From an uncultured Eisenbergiella sp. (GTDB taxonomy: Bacteria > Bacillota > Clostridia > Lachnospirales > Lachnospiraceae), in the NCBI GenBank assembly GCA_947598825.1, contig CANQFM010000030.1, positions 1-36,492 of the forward strand: a DNA stretch of 36,492 bases, given 5' to 3'. The notes beneath the pieces were generated by a model. It was not told the DNA's origin. It searched no databases and worked only from the letters and a program-made list of their open reading frames with translations. A program made the position numbers and the translations under genes. Shown piece by piece: positions 26,665-34,154 of the stretch (the stretch's first letter is position 1; each line of letters opens with the position of its first letter).

Positions 26665-27288
26665 TCAATATTCTATATCATCAAATACAACCGGTATCTT
26701 TTCTCTAAATACTTTCAACATTGGCCTTGTTATCTCCTGCATCTGTGGATGAGCTGTGTGTGAAGTCCGAAGTCGAAAAAAATGTCTCCATTCCCGTAGA
26801 TTCATTGTTACTATAATCTCAGTTTTCAGGCTATTAGGCAAAATGCTCCGTGCCTCCTGCGGCTTTACTCCCATACTGATTAAATGCATATAATTATCTT
26901 CTATCATCTGCATTGTATCATGCCATACAGCATACTCTGCCGAATTCTTTTTCCAAAAAACAGGTCTGATAAATGTCAACTCATTACCAAATTGATTCTT
27001 TTGATAATTGCAATATCGAGTACTCTCTTGACTATAACTTGCAATCCTATGCCGTACAATCTCATGCGAAACACCACGATCACAGATAATTCTTACTGAA
27101 ATCTTCTCATGCTCAATAACAGATTCATGTCCTCGTTTTAATAGATTGGCAACAAATGTTTCAGCAGATGTGTCCGTAATCATATTTTCACTTTTATAAC
27201 ATACCCGACCACATTTTTCAATATTTTTTAACATTTTAGGACCATCAATCTCTTCCATGAGTTCAAAGCTTGGCGTTATAATCTGCAT
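26665..27288 (-). CDS. thyX: Flavin-dependent thymidylate synthase ThyX
   Basis: Makes dTMP from dUMP using methylene-tetrahydrofolate, NADPH and FAD. 207 residues, normal length. The RHR-x7-S signature is intact (R79 H80 R81 then S89, in RHRIASYSQESTRY). HESVIEH near 54-60 and LPNSLKTEIIVTMNLREWRHFFRLR (core NLREWRHFFRLR) are also family features. GGAGGT precedes the ATG by seven bases and directly follows the stop of the phosphoesterase gene, so it is the last gene of the five-gene operon. AT-rich composition like its neighbours. A housekeeping role is possible, but its operon suggests a special nucleotide role. Confidence 0.95.
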   Translation of the reverse strand: MQIITPSFELMEEIDGPKMLKNIEKCGRVCYKSENMITDTSAETFVANLLKRGHESVIEHEKISVRIICDRGVSHEIVRHRIASYSQESTRYCNYQKNQFGNELTFIRPVFWKKNSAEYAVWHDTMQMIEDNYMHLISMGVKPQEARSILPNSLKTEIIVTMNLREWRHFFRLRTSHTAHPQMQEITRPMLKVFREKIPVVFDDIEY

Positions 27289-27300
27289 TTTTTTACCTCC

Positions 27301-29028
27301 TTATAAGGTGAATATTTCTGATAAATTCTTCTGATATACTAGACATTTTTTCGGATCCTCAGAGCATTGTTCAATAGGGAAACAGCATACTGCGTATCTT
27401 TCCAACGATATATGATGTTCCCTCTCTCCTTCACTTTTACCAGAACTAATACAAATATTATCACAATACCTCTTACTTGGTTCGGTCCAAAATATAGCAT
27501 AAATATACAATTTCTTTAATTTTCTCCAAGTCTCGTCTGATCTGATTATTTCCTTTATATACTCATCAGATGGCATAAAGTCAAAAATAAATATTGCTAT
27601 TTCAACTTCTACAGTTCTGTTCCATAATTTTTTTTCTTCACGCGTAAACATTTCTCCCCTATGCACAGACGGGCAATATAAATATCTTACTTTTTCCCGC
27701 AGGAAAAAAGGAGTAAGGCTGCTACCAATAATATTTCCTTCCATTCCATAACCAATAACAACCGCTTGTTTCATTTCTTTACTCTTTTTCTCATAATAAA
27801 ACGTTTTTAAATCCTTTCTAATATTTGATATGATTAGGCTGTTACCTAGAAAAGCTGCCATATCTATCCAGGCTCTTGTTTTTTTTCCATTCTTCCAATG
27901 AAAATGTCCCTCTTTATATAGTTTCCTTCTTGCAATAATTTCTGCATACTTTTCAGAATTTATACCTACTTTCACCTGACTCCCATCTGGTTCTCCTTCT
28001 TCATCTGAATTATTGGTTCCAACTTCTTTCATAAAGTCCTCCGAAGAATTCATTATTTTACTATTACTAGGAATACAAGAAAAATCAATATTATATGGAT
28101 TCTCACTCTCAATCTGATGCCATCCGTCCTGAATGGAAATATACCTGTAAAAATTAAGGGCAGGCTTATCTGCATCTATTATTGCAATTGCGAACATATT
28201 GTTATAGGTAACTGTTGAAGCATCAGTTCCAAGCACTTTTGAAAAACTTCCCACTTCGTAATAATAGAATTCCCCATCTTCTGTTCGTACTTCTTTTCCC
28301 TCAAATGCATGATGATGGCCATATAAAAATGCAACAATATGCTTATTAGCAAGGATCCCTTTTGCATCCCCAGCATTTCTAATAGTGGGTAATTCCTTTT
28401 CTCGATCATTTGTCCAACTATGATGTGTTAGAACAACATATTTTCTATCGGTTGGTAATTCTTTTACTTCCGTTCGTAACTTTTTTATATCAATATATCC
28501 GTAGTGATCCTCCCTTCTATAACTCTCTTTCACACTACTATTAATCCCTAGTATAGATATTTTACATTCTTCTAAATCTAATTTTCCAAAAATCGACAAA
28601 TTAAAATCAAAATTCGACTCGCCAATAAAATTTTTATAAAAACTAATATAGTTTTCAAATTTCACACCCGTTTGTTCACAAGCAGCTTCCCCCAATATAT
28701 TATTTTTATCGCAATAAGCTTCCAGCCCAGCACGAAACACATCGTGATTTCCTGGAACCATCAGAATATGTCTTTTATCTATCCCAACTTCTTCACATAT
28801 CTTTTCCAGTATTTCCGCCATTCTATCATATTCTGCCCGTTTACCAGCTTCTACAATATCACCTGCAATTAGCAAATACTTAAAAATAATATCCCCATTA
28901 TTTTTTATGTTTTGAATTTTCGAAAGAAATTTTGTCAAATAATTTTCATCTTCATCTGCCAATCGGCAAATTCTTTTATTATTACAATAATGAATATCTG
29001 ATAAGATCAAAATACCGATTTTAGACAT
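27301..29028 (-). CDS. Calcineurin-like metallophosphoesterase fused to a PRTase-like domain
   Basis: 575 residues from the ATG at 29026-29028, which overlaps the previous gene by eight bases; ATGs further upstream lack a ribosome site. The N-terminal 1-300 has all two-metal motifs: SDIH (10-13), AGDIVE (55-60), PGNHD (92-96), THH (201-203), GHHH (237-240). After a linker (about 320-365, acidic), residues 370-550 resemble an orotate-type phosphoribosyltransferase: HFHWKNGKKTRAWIDM like the fTLaSGkhS-yiD start, then VVIGYGMEGNIIGSSL. The PRPP loop position reads FIFDFMPSDEY, not DDVITTG, so this half is probably catalytically impaired or altered. The partner gene carries a better PRPP loop. 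Confidence 0.82.
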   Translation of the reverse strand: MSKIGILILSDIHYCNNKRICRLADEDENYLTKFLSKIQNIKNNGDIIFKYLLIAGDIVEAGKRAEYDRMAEILEKICEEVGIDKRHILMVPGNHDVFRAGLEAYCDKNNILGEAACEQTGVKFENYISFYKNFIGESNFDFNLSIFGKLDLEECKISILGINSSVKESYRREDHYGYIDIKKLRTEVKELPTDRKYVVLTHHSWTNDREKELPTIRNAGDAKGILANKHIVAFLYGHHHAFEGKEVRTEDGEFYYYEVGSFSKVLGTDASTVTYNNMFAIAIIDADKPALNFYRYISIQDGWHQIESENPYNIDFSCIPSNSKIMNSSEDFMKEVGTNNSDEEGEPDGSQVKVGINSEKYAEIIARRKLYKEGHFHWKNGKKTRAWIDMAAFLGNSLIISNIRKDLKTFYYEKKSKEMKQAVVIGYGMEGNIIGSSLTPFFLREKVRYLYCPSVHRGEMFTREEKKLWNRTVEVEIAIFIFDFMPSDEYIKEIIRSDETWRKLKKLYIYAIFWTEPSKRYCDNICISSGKSEGEREHHISLERYAVCCFPIEQCSEDPKKCLVYQKNLSEIFTL

Positions 29029-30115
29029 TTCTTTTTCTTCCCCTTTCATTTCTACAGGCTTTAACCTTACAATTATTACATAGATCCGTTTTAACCAAAT
29101 AATTAACAAAGTTATTATTTGCAGAAATTGTAATACAACTCAATTGCTTTTTCGTATTTTTCTTTATAGTTTCAATATCAATCCAACAAAGCCTGCAGGC
29201 TACCGTACCCCCATTAAACTCTATCAGTGTTTCTGCTCTGCTAATCTCTGATGTCGTACAAATGACATCAGCAACTATAATATATTTTTTTGCGCTCTCC
29301 ATATTTCGTTCAAAATGTTTCTTACATACCGAATTAATTGGTCCTAAATGATCAAGATATACCATATCCATCTGTAACAAAGCAGATAATACTCCACCTA
29401 CAAAAGCGCCATTCATCGTATGAAAGAAAAGAACCTTATCTACATTTTCCATTTGGTTTTCAAGACTTATATATTTATTCTCAACCAACTTCATTGCCAT
29501 TTCATATATGCAATAGAACAAAAAAGCTTCCGAGCCATTAATCAACATTTTCTTAATATTGATAAATTTCTCCAAATAAACTCCTCCCGAAACATGATAC
29601 TGTCCCTCGGCCCGCTTTTCGATACAATTATTTACGGTTTTCTTTAATTCTGAAATATAAAGCGTCTTTACTGTTTGAACATAGTATTTTTCGTCTTTAT
29701 AATTAATATCTTGTGCGCTAATATGAAGAATACATCCATCCTTTTTCATACAACATTCGACTGCGCTCTTGCAATGTTCTTCAAATTTGATTTTCAAGTT
29801 TTCCTGCAGTTCTATAATATGAATACATTTTTCTGTTCCTAAAAATATTTTGATTATTTCAATGAACTGTGTCCAACTATTTCCCTCAATTTCTGTAATA
29901 TATGCCATATCTAATAATAGGTCCTTGGAAGGTTCTTCTTTCTTTAATTCATCCAAAACAAGTGCAGAAACTGTTGTTGAAAAGATGCCGCGTTTTCTGT
30001 CAGAAGGTTTACTTATCTCGTTAAGCTCCGAAAAATCATCTTGAAAATCCAGTGCAGCCTCTGCATGCAAATTTATAAACAAGAATTCTTCATTAGATAG
30101 TTTGGAATATAGCAT
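29021..30115 (-). CDS. Orotate-PRTase-like protein with a novel N-terminal domain
   Basis: 364 residues. Residues 171-310 fit a type I phosphoribosyltransferase: GQYHVSGGVYLEKFINIKK (like the OPRTase SG motif) and VLFFHTMNGAFVGGVLSALL. The PRPP-binding strand and loop is YIIVADVICTTSEISRAETL (279-297), with D-V-x-x-T-T in place of D-V-I-T-T-G. The N-terminal 170 residues (alpha/beta with Cys at 97, 115, 121, 122, 128) match nothing I know. The C-terminus has CNNC and further Cys (346-354), possibly a metal site, and a very basic tail. It starts six bases after the STAS-ATPase stop. Confidence 0.75.
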   Translation of the reverse strand: MLYSKLSNEEFLFINLHAEAALDFQDDFSELNEISKPSDRKRGIFSTTVSALVLDELKKEEPSKDLLLDMAYITEIEGNSWTQFIEIIKIFLGTEKCIHIIELQENLKIKFEEHCKSAVECCMKKDGCILHISAQDINYKDEKYYVQTVKTLYISELKKTVNNCIEKRAEGQYHVSGGVYLEKFINIKKMLINGSEAFLFYCIYEMAMKLVENKYISLENQMENVDKVLFFHTMNGAFVGGVLSALLQMDMVYLDHLGPINSVCKKHFERNMESAKKYIIVADVICTTSEISRAETLIEFNGGTVACRLCWIDIETIKKNTKKQLSCITISANNNFVNYLVKTDLCNNCKVKACRNERGRKRNV

Positions 30116-30121
30116 TCCACT

Positions 30122-31186
30122 TTACCCCCTTGGTATCTCAAACTCAATATGCACTCCCCTAAATGCAATACTATGGTACTTGATCGGCGAATACTGACTA
30201 TTAGAATAATCCATTCGTAAACAGTCTAGACAGGGTTCTAATGTATCGGAAACAGGGACTTTCCTATTTTGCATTGCGTCATAGCGTTCTATTTTATTAC
30301 AAGCTTTACACCTCTCCCCGGTAAAGACTACCTGTATGTTACCAAAATGAACTTTGAATGTACCTCCATAAGAAATTACAACATTTTTAACGGTCCAAAG
30401 ATCTGCACGTTTTTTTCCTGTATGTTTTTCAAAAGAATAGTTCAGTATTTCCATTATAATATAATAATTTTTTAATTCCGGATTCCTCCTTACATCCTCG
30501 CAATTATACCACTCAAATTGATGACCCTGTTCGAAATATGATTTCTGCAGTCCTACGCCACAATCACTTATACTGGCTTTTGTTCCATATTGATCAGAGG
30601 CAAGATAAGCATATGAATCACTTTTACTATACATGGACGCATTTGTTAATGTTTCCGCCAGTCCATCTATTGTATAATTTATTAGATTTTCCGGAAGTCT
30701 GTGAATGTTCGAAAGAACTCTCCAACATTGTTCTGTAATATTCTTTCGAATATTATGTAAAAGGTAGTCCCGTCTTAATTCAACATCCTCTATTTCCCGT
30801 ACATCCGTATATTCATAAGCAGGATGCAACATTATAATCTTGTGTATATCTTTAATGCTATATAGCCAGTTATCTATATAATTTCCTTCAAATTTGTAAT
30901 ATTTTCGATCATTTGTTATTCTATCAAAACCTATATTAATTAAGAAATTATGTATTTTGGAGCGTTCTTTAAGACGAATTAATATTGGGGAATGAAATCG
31001 TCTCGAAAAATATTCACCAACTGTAATAAGTAGTGGTACCGCTTCTGGTTCAATAAAAGTTACTTCTCTTAAATCAAATATAGGCGGCTCATTATTGCCA
31101 TTACAATATTGGTTCAATTTATTAAGTAATAATATATATATTTGATTTGACGTTATATTTCCCTGTAAAGATATTAATTTTTTCAA
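30122..31186 (-). CDS. STAS domain plus GHKL ATPase with C-terminal zinc-knuckle-like motif
   Basis: 354 residues from a TTG start (31186-31184) that has AAAGGGAGGT seven bases before it; ATGs at 31222 and 31213 give 12 or 9 more residues with a worse site. N-terminal STAS-like fold (PIFDLREVTFIEPEAVPLL, 35-53). GHKL ATP-binding fold (about 140-285): N box E178-x3-N182, G1 D208-x-G210-x-G212, then a lid GKKRADLWTVKNVV. A CxxC pair (293/296) and a second (319/322) form a likely zinc ribbon. No receiver or dimerisation His domain, so it is not a classical histidine kinase; it resembles anti-sigma-type switch ATPases. It is the likely controller of the operon. Confidence 0.82.
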   Translation of the reverse strand: MKKLISLQGNITSNQIYILLLNKLNQYCNGNNEPPIFDLREVTFIEPEAVPLLITVGEYFSRRFHSPILIRLKERSKIHNFLINIGFDRITNDRKYYKFEGNYIDNWLYSIKDIHKIIMLHPAYEYTDVREIEDVELRRDYLLHNIRKNITEQCWRVLSNIHRLPENLINYTIDGLAETLTNASMYSKSDSYAYLASDQYGTKASISDCGVGLQKSYFEQGHQFEWYNCEDVRRNPELKNYYIIMEILNYSFEKHTGKKRADLWTVKNVVISYGGTFKVHFGNIQVVFTGERCKACNKIERYDAMQNRKVPVSDTLEPCLDCLRMDYSNSQYSPIKYHSIAFRGVHIEFEIPRG

Positions 31187-31288
31187 AATAATACCTCCCT
31201 TTCCCGAAATCATTTTAAGCATTCCTGTATTAAACTTATACTAGAAGTGTACAGAAAATCATTCCAAAACATATACACATTAATCATA

Positions 31289-31300
31289 CTATTATAATAG
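31289..31300. promoter_or_regulatory. 12-base palindrome between the ATP-grasp and STAS-ATPase genes
   Basis: CTATTATAATAG is a perfect palindrome containing TATAAT, in the only sizeable gap of the operon (31187-31309). It may be an internal promoter or an operator; no good -35 was found. Confidence 0.35.
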
Positions 31301-31309
31301 ATTTGAATA

Positions 31310-33271
31310 TTAAATCATTTCAATATAATCAAAAACTTTCCCGTATAATTCTTTGACATATGCATCCTGCTTTTTCCCTTCATAGAGGTAGTTATCCAGG
31401 CCAGGCGCACTGTTCACCTCAAGGATATAATATCTTTTATCATTTAATTCTGTTATATCCTTGGCTATGATATCAATTCCACATAATTTAAGGTTCAAAC
31501 TATTAGCAATTTTTACAGCAAGTTGACGATAAAATGGGGACATTTGATTTATTTTATCTTCAGTAGTCCCTCCAAGAGATAAATTGGCAATATCTTGGAG
31601 TCTACATTTTCTACCCAGAGCAAGAACTGTTTCCATTGTATAGCCTTGAGCTAGTATATTCTTTGCTATACGACTGTCATTTAAATCAATCTCTTTATCA
31701 CGTCGTTCTTGCCGAAAGGCTTCTATTTTATTTTGTAATAACGTCTTTATAGTATCTTTTCCATTTCCCTCAATTTGGAATGGAATTCTTTCATAAGCTT
31801 GGATAACTTCATTATTAAGAACAACAATCCGATAATCATGTCCTTTGCAATATTCTTGTAAAACGAATAATTTTTCTCGTAAACTCAAAATCTTCCGTAC
31901 AGCCAGCATACCCTCATCGGCATTTCGAATTTTATATACTCCAATACCCTGAGACAGTGAATTCGGCTTAATAATCATCGGAAATCCAAAACCCAAGGAT
32001 TCACTAGGCATACTAAAATAGTGTTCTAATTCCCTAAAGGTAACCTCTATATCAGATTTTTTTACAAAAAACTTTTCCCTTGGGACACTATAACCCATAT
32101 GCCTTAAAAAACTGGAGCATGCCGCTTTATTCGTACATAAACTTATACTTCCCGCATAGTTAATATTAAATGGATAATCCTTGGCAATAAATCTCTTTCC
32201 ATTATTAAAAACAAAAATTGAAAAATTACCCTCCTCCTCGTCTGGTATAATCTCAACATTCCTCGAATGAGCAATTTCTTCTAGTATAGGGAGAACAAAA
32301 TGCCCCCTTCTAGGACGCTGTATAAAATATTTATATTTTGGATCATCCATTTTCAAATATTCAAATATTGCTTTTCTGTATATGTTCTTTGCAATGCAAT
32401 AATTTGATGGCGTACTTTTTGCAAAATTTTCCATCATAACTCCACTATTAATTTCAAGGACTTCCAATCCATAATCACTTTCAATTATATCTATCGAAGC
32501 AAAATTAATATCGAGAGCAAGAGCGCATGACAGAGCTAAAGCAGTCAACTTCTCTCTTAATACAATATCCTTTACAAGTTTTGGAATGGCTCCATTTCCC
32601 AAGTTGTGTCGCCATGATAATGTTATTTCTTCATTTAAAGCTGGTATAAAAGTGGTATCTATTTCTTTATCTATCTCCGTTCCATTATTAATACTACCTA
32701 GCCGCATTAAATCATGGATTGTATTCTTTCCATTTCCAATTACCATTGGTCGAATTTTCTCATAAATTACTTCCACATTAAAGTTTACAATTATAATCCG
32801 ATACTCTGCTCTGACATCTCTATAAGGCGAAACAGCCATTGTGTTTGTCTTTGAAAAAATGTTAAAAACTGCTACCTCAAGTTCTTTCTGTGAGGATACC
32901 TTATATACATTTCTTCCTCCACTTCCTATATTAGGTTTGCATACTATCCTTCCGTATTGGTTAAGCATTTCTTCCAATTTATTCCATATTCCCTGTGGTT
33001 CATCACAACCGTTTCTTGATGGTGCGGGGAAAAATGTATGTTCAATATGCGGAAGCTTATGACTAGAAAGGATATCAGATAGTGCTGCTTTATCATTACA
33101 TATATGTTCAATAGCAGAATTATTGTTAGGAAATTTATATCCTATAATATACATTTCCCTATTGTTTGCGTTTAATCGTAATATCCAGTCATATGAAAAA
33201 CGCATTAAACTGATTCCTTCCTCCGTACATATTTCTTTTATGATTTTTACCAATTGCCGTTCCTCAGTCAT
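31310..33271 (-). CDS. Tandem-duplicated ATP-grasp ligase
   Basis: 653 residues made of two homologous ATP-grasp units. Unit 1 (about 1-310): VCKPNIGSGGRNVYKV with Lys112, then IYEKIRPMVIGNGKNTIHDL, SIDIIESDYGLEVLEINSG with Asp261, Glu273, Asn275. Unit 2 (about 320-653): MIIKPNSLSQGIGVYKI with Lys435, then YERIPFQIEGNGKDTIKTLL, CGIDIIAKD and LEVNSAPGLDN with Asp600, Glu618, Asn620. The GNGK-x-TI-x-x-L segment is typical of cyanophycin-synthetase/GshF-type ligases, which join an amino acid or peptide amine to a carboxylate with ATP. Both sites look intact. First gene of the operon; ribosome site is modest (GAGGGA). Confidence 0.86.
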   Translation of the reverse strand: MTEERQLVKIIKEICTEEGISLMRFSYDWILRLNANNREMYIIGYKFPNNNSAIEHICNDKAALSDILSSHKLPHIEHTFFPAPSRNGCDEPQGIWNKLEEMLNQYGRIVCKPNIGSGGRNVYKVSSQKELEVAVFNIFSKTNTMAVSPYRDVRAEYRIIIVNFNVEVIYEKIRPMVIGNGKNTIHDLMRLGSINNGTEIDKEIDTTFIPALNEEITLSWRHNLGNGAIPKLVKDIVLREKLTALALSCALALDINFASIDIIESDYGLEVLEINSGVMMENFAKSTPSNYCIAKNIYRKAIFEYLKMDDPKYKYFIQRPRRGHFVLPILEEIAHSRNVEIIPDEEEGNFSIFVFNNGKRFIAKDYPFNINYAGSISLCTNKAACSSFLRHMGYSVPREKFFVKKSDIEVTFRELEHYFSMPSESLGFGFPMIIKPNSLSQGIGVYKIRNADEGMLAVRKILSLREKLFVLQEYCKGHDYRIVVLNNEVIQAYERIPFQIEGNGKDTIKTLLQNKIEAFRQERRDKEIDLNDSRIAKNILAQGYTMETVLALGRKCRLQDIANLSLGGTTEDKINQMSPFYRQLAVKIANSLNLKLCGIDIIAKDITELNDKRYYILEVNSAPGLDNYLYEGKKQDAYVKELYGKVFDYIEMI

Positions 33272-33286
33272 AATTCTTTTCCCTCA

Positions 33287-33604
33287 GTCAGCAACCACCA
33301 GTTCAACTGGTGGTTTGCTATTAGCCCTCCAAAGGGCTAATCTTACTGCTCGCCCCGCAGGGCGGTATCGCAAACATTATCACTGGTCCGCTTATAAAGC
33401 GGTACTTCTGGAATCTTCTTTTCTCGATTCCTCTGCTTGCTCTTTTATATACTTCTATACTGCTTCATCTGTAATTTGTCCATTTGGACCTCCTCCTATG
33501 CTTGAATTTGGCTTGCGACACCAATTTCATTGTAGCATAGAAGGATCCTCACCGTTTCCAACTACCCTATTCTCCCCAGCATAGCTGGGGGATTAGGCTT
33601 TTCA
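33287..33604 (-). mobile_element. IS200/IS605-like element without a transposase (PATE-like)
   Basis: A 318-base hairpin-rich unit. One end (33291-33317) has 11-base perfect arms AACCACCAGTT/AACTGGTGGTT. Inward are TTAGCCCT/AGGGCTAA (33321-33340), CGCCC/GGGCG (33351-33364) and CCGCTT/AAGCGG (33388-33402). The other end has CCCCAGC-ATA-GCTGGGG (33574-33590) followed by GATTAGGCTTTTC. Subterminal single hairpins at each end are the IS200/IS605 pattern, but no tnpA or tnpB is present. The family assignment comes from the pattern and from memory of similar Firmicutes ends, not a search. It ends 16 bases before the ATP-grasp start codon. Confidence 0.55.
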
Positions 33605-33733
33605 TTTTACTTACACAATGTTTATTATCTCTTACACATCATTCCCCCCGAAGTTTTCCATATAATACCTTGCAATACTTTGGAATAAAAGCTACCGCGA
33701 CACTGGGATTCCAACTAGATGTGCAATTAACTC

Positions 33734-33875
33734 ATATTGTTCTTTTGGTTCTTTTCCTATGTTTACAATTTGGCATACGACATAAAATTCATTGTGGCAT
33801 AAAAGGATTTACCCTCATTGTTTTCAACTACTCTACTCTCTCTAGTACAACTAAAGATTAGGCATTTCTTTTCCT
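33734..33875 (-). repeat. Diverged second copy of the element's outer part
   Basis: From CCTATG (33753) through GATTAGGC (about 33865) this aligns along its length with 33495-33597: shared GAATTTGGC/CAATTTGGC, CGACA, TTCATTGTRGCATA, AAGGAT and GATTAGGC. The terminal hairpin is degraded (CTCTAGTACAACTAAAG). It is clearly older than the neighbouring copy and in the same orientation. Confidence 0.6.
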
Positions 33876-33937
33876 CAATACCAGCCCTATTATAATACTG
33901 AATAGAAAATAGGGAATTCCCATATTCTTTCTAATTT

Positions 33938-34120
33938 CTATCTTACTGGTATTCTATAAAATGATTCACGTTGATTCTCTCCACTCAAAAAAGTTTGACA
34001 TTCTGGTGCAGGAGTATAAAACACAGATAACTCTTCTGCTTTCAAATATTGAAAAACTGTTTTAACTAAATCTATATTTCCCATCGCAAAAAATAATGCA
34101 GCATTAAATGAATGGGACAT
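33938..34120 (-). CDS. Small hypothetical protein, possibly a gene fragment
   Basis: 60 residues from the ATG at 34118-34120, with GGAGGA about nine bases upstream. The frame extends to 34153. The sequence SHSFNAALFFAMGNIDLVKT looks protein-like, with balanced composition and no low complexity, and ends in YRIPVR. I recognise no family. It may be the C-terminal remnant of a longer host gene cut by island insertion. Confidence 0.35.
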   Translation of the reverse strand: MSHSFNAALFFAMGNIDLVKTVFQYLKAEELSVFYTPAPECQTFLSGENQRESFYRIPVR

Positions 34121-34154
34121 CCTTGGTGTTCCTCCTTCCCTTAATCCAATCATA

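Noticed and set aside
33123-33584. 153-residue open frame across the ATP-grasp start and the hairpin element
   Set aside because: Half is antisense to the ATP-grasp gene and half runs through stable hairpins; no ribosome site and no recognisable fold.
33287-33875. Possible CRISPR array because of repeated units and palindromes
   Set aside because: Only two diverged copies, over 100 bases long, without regular short repeats or unique spacers, and no cas genes.
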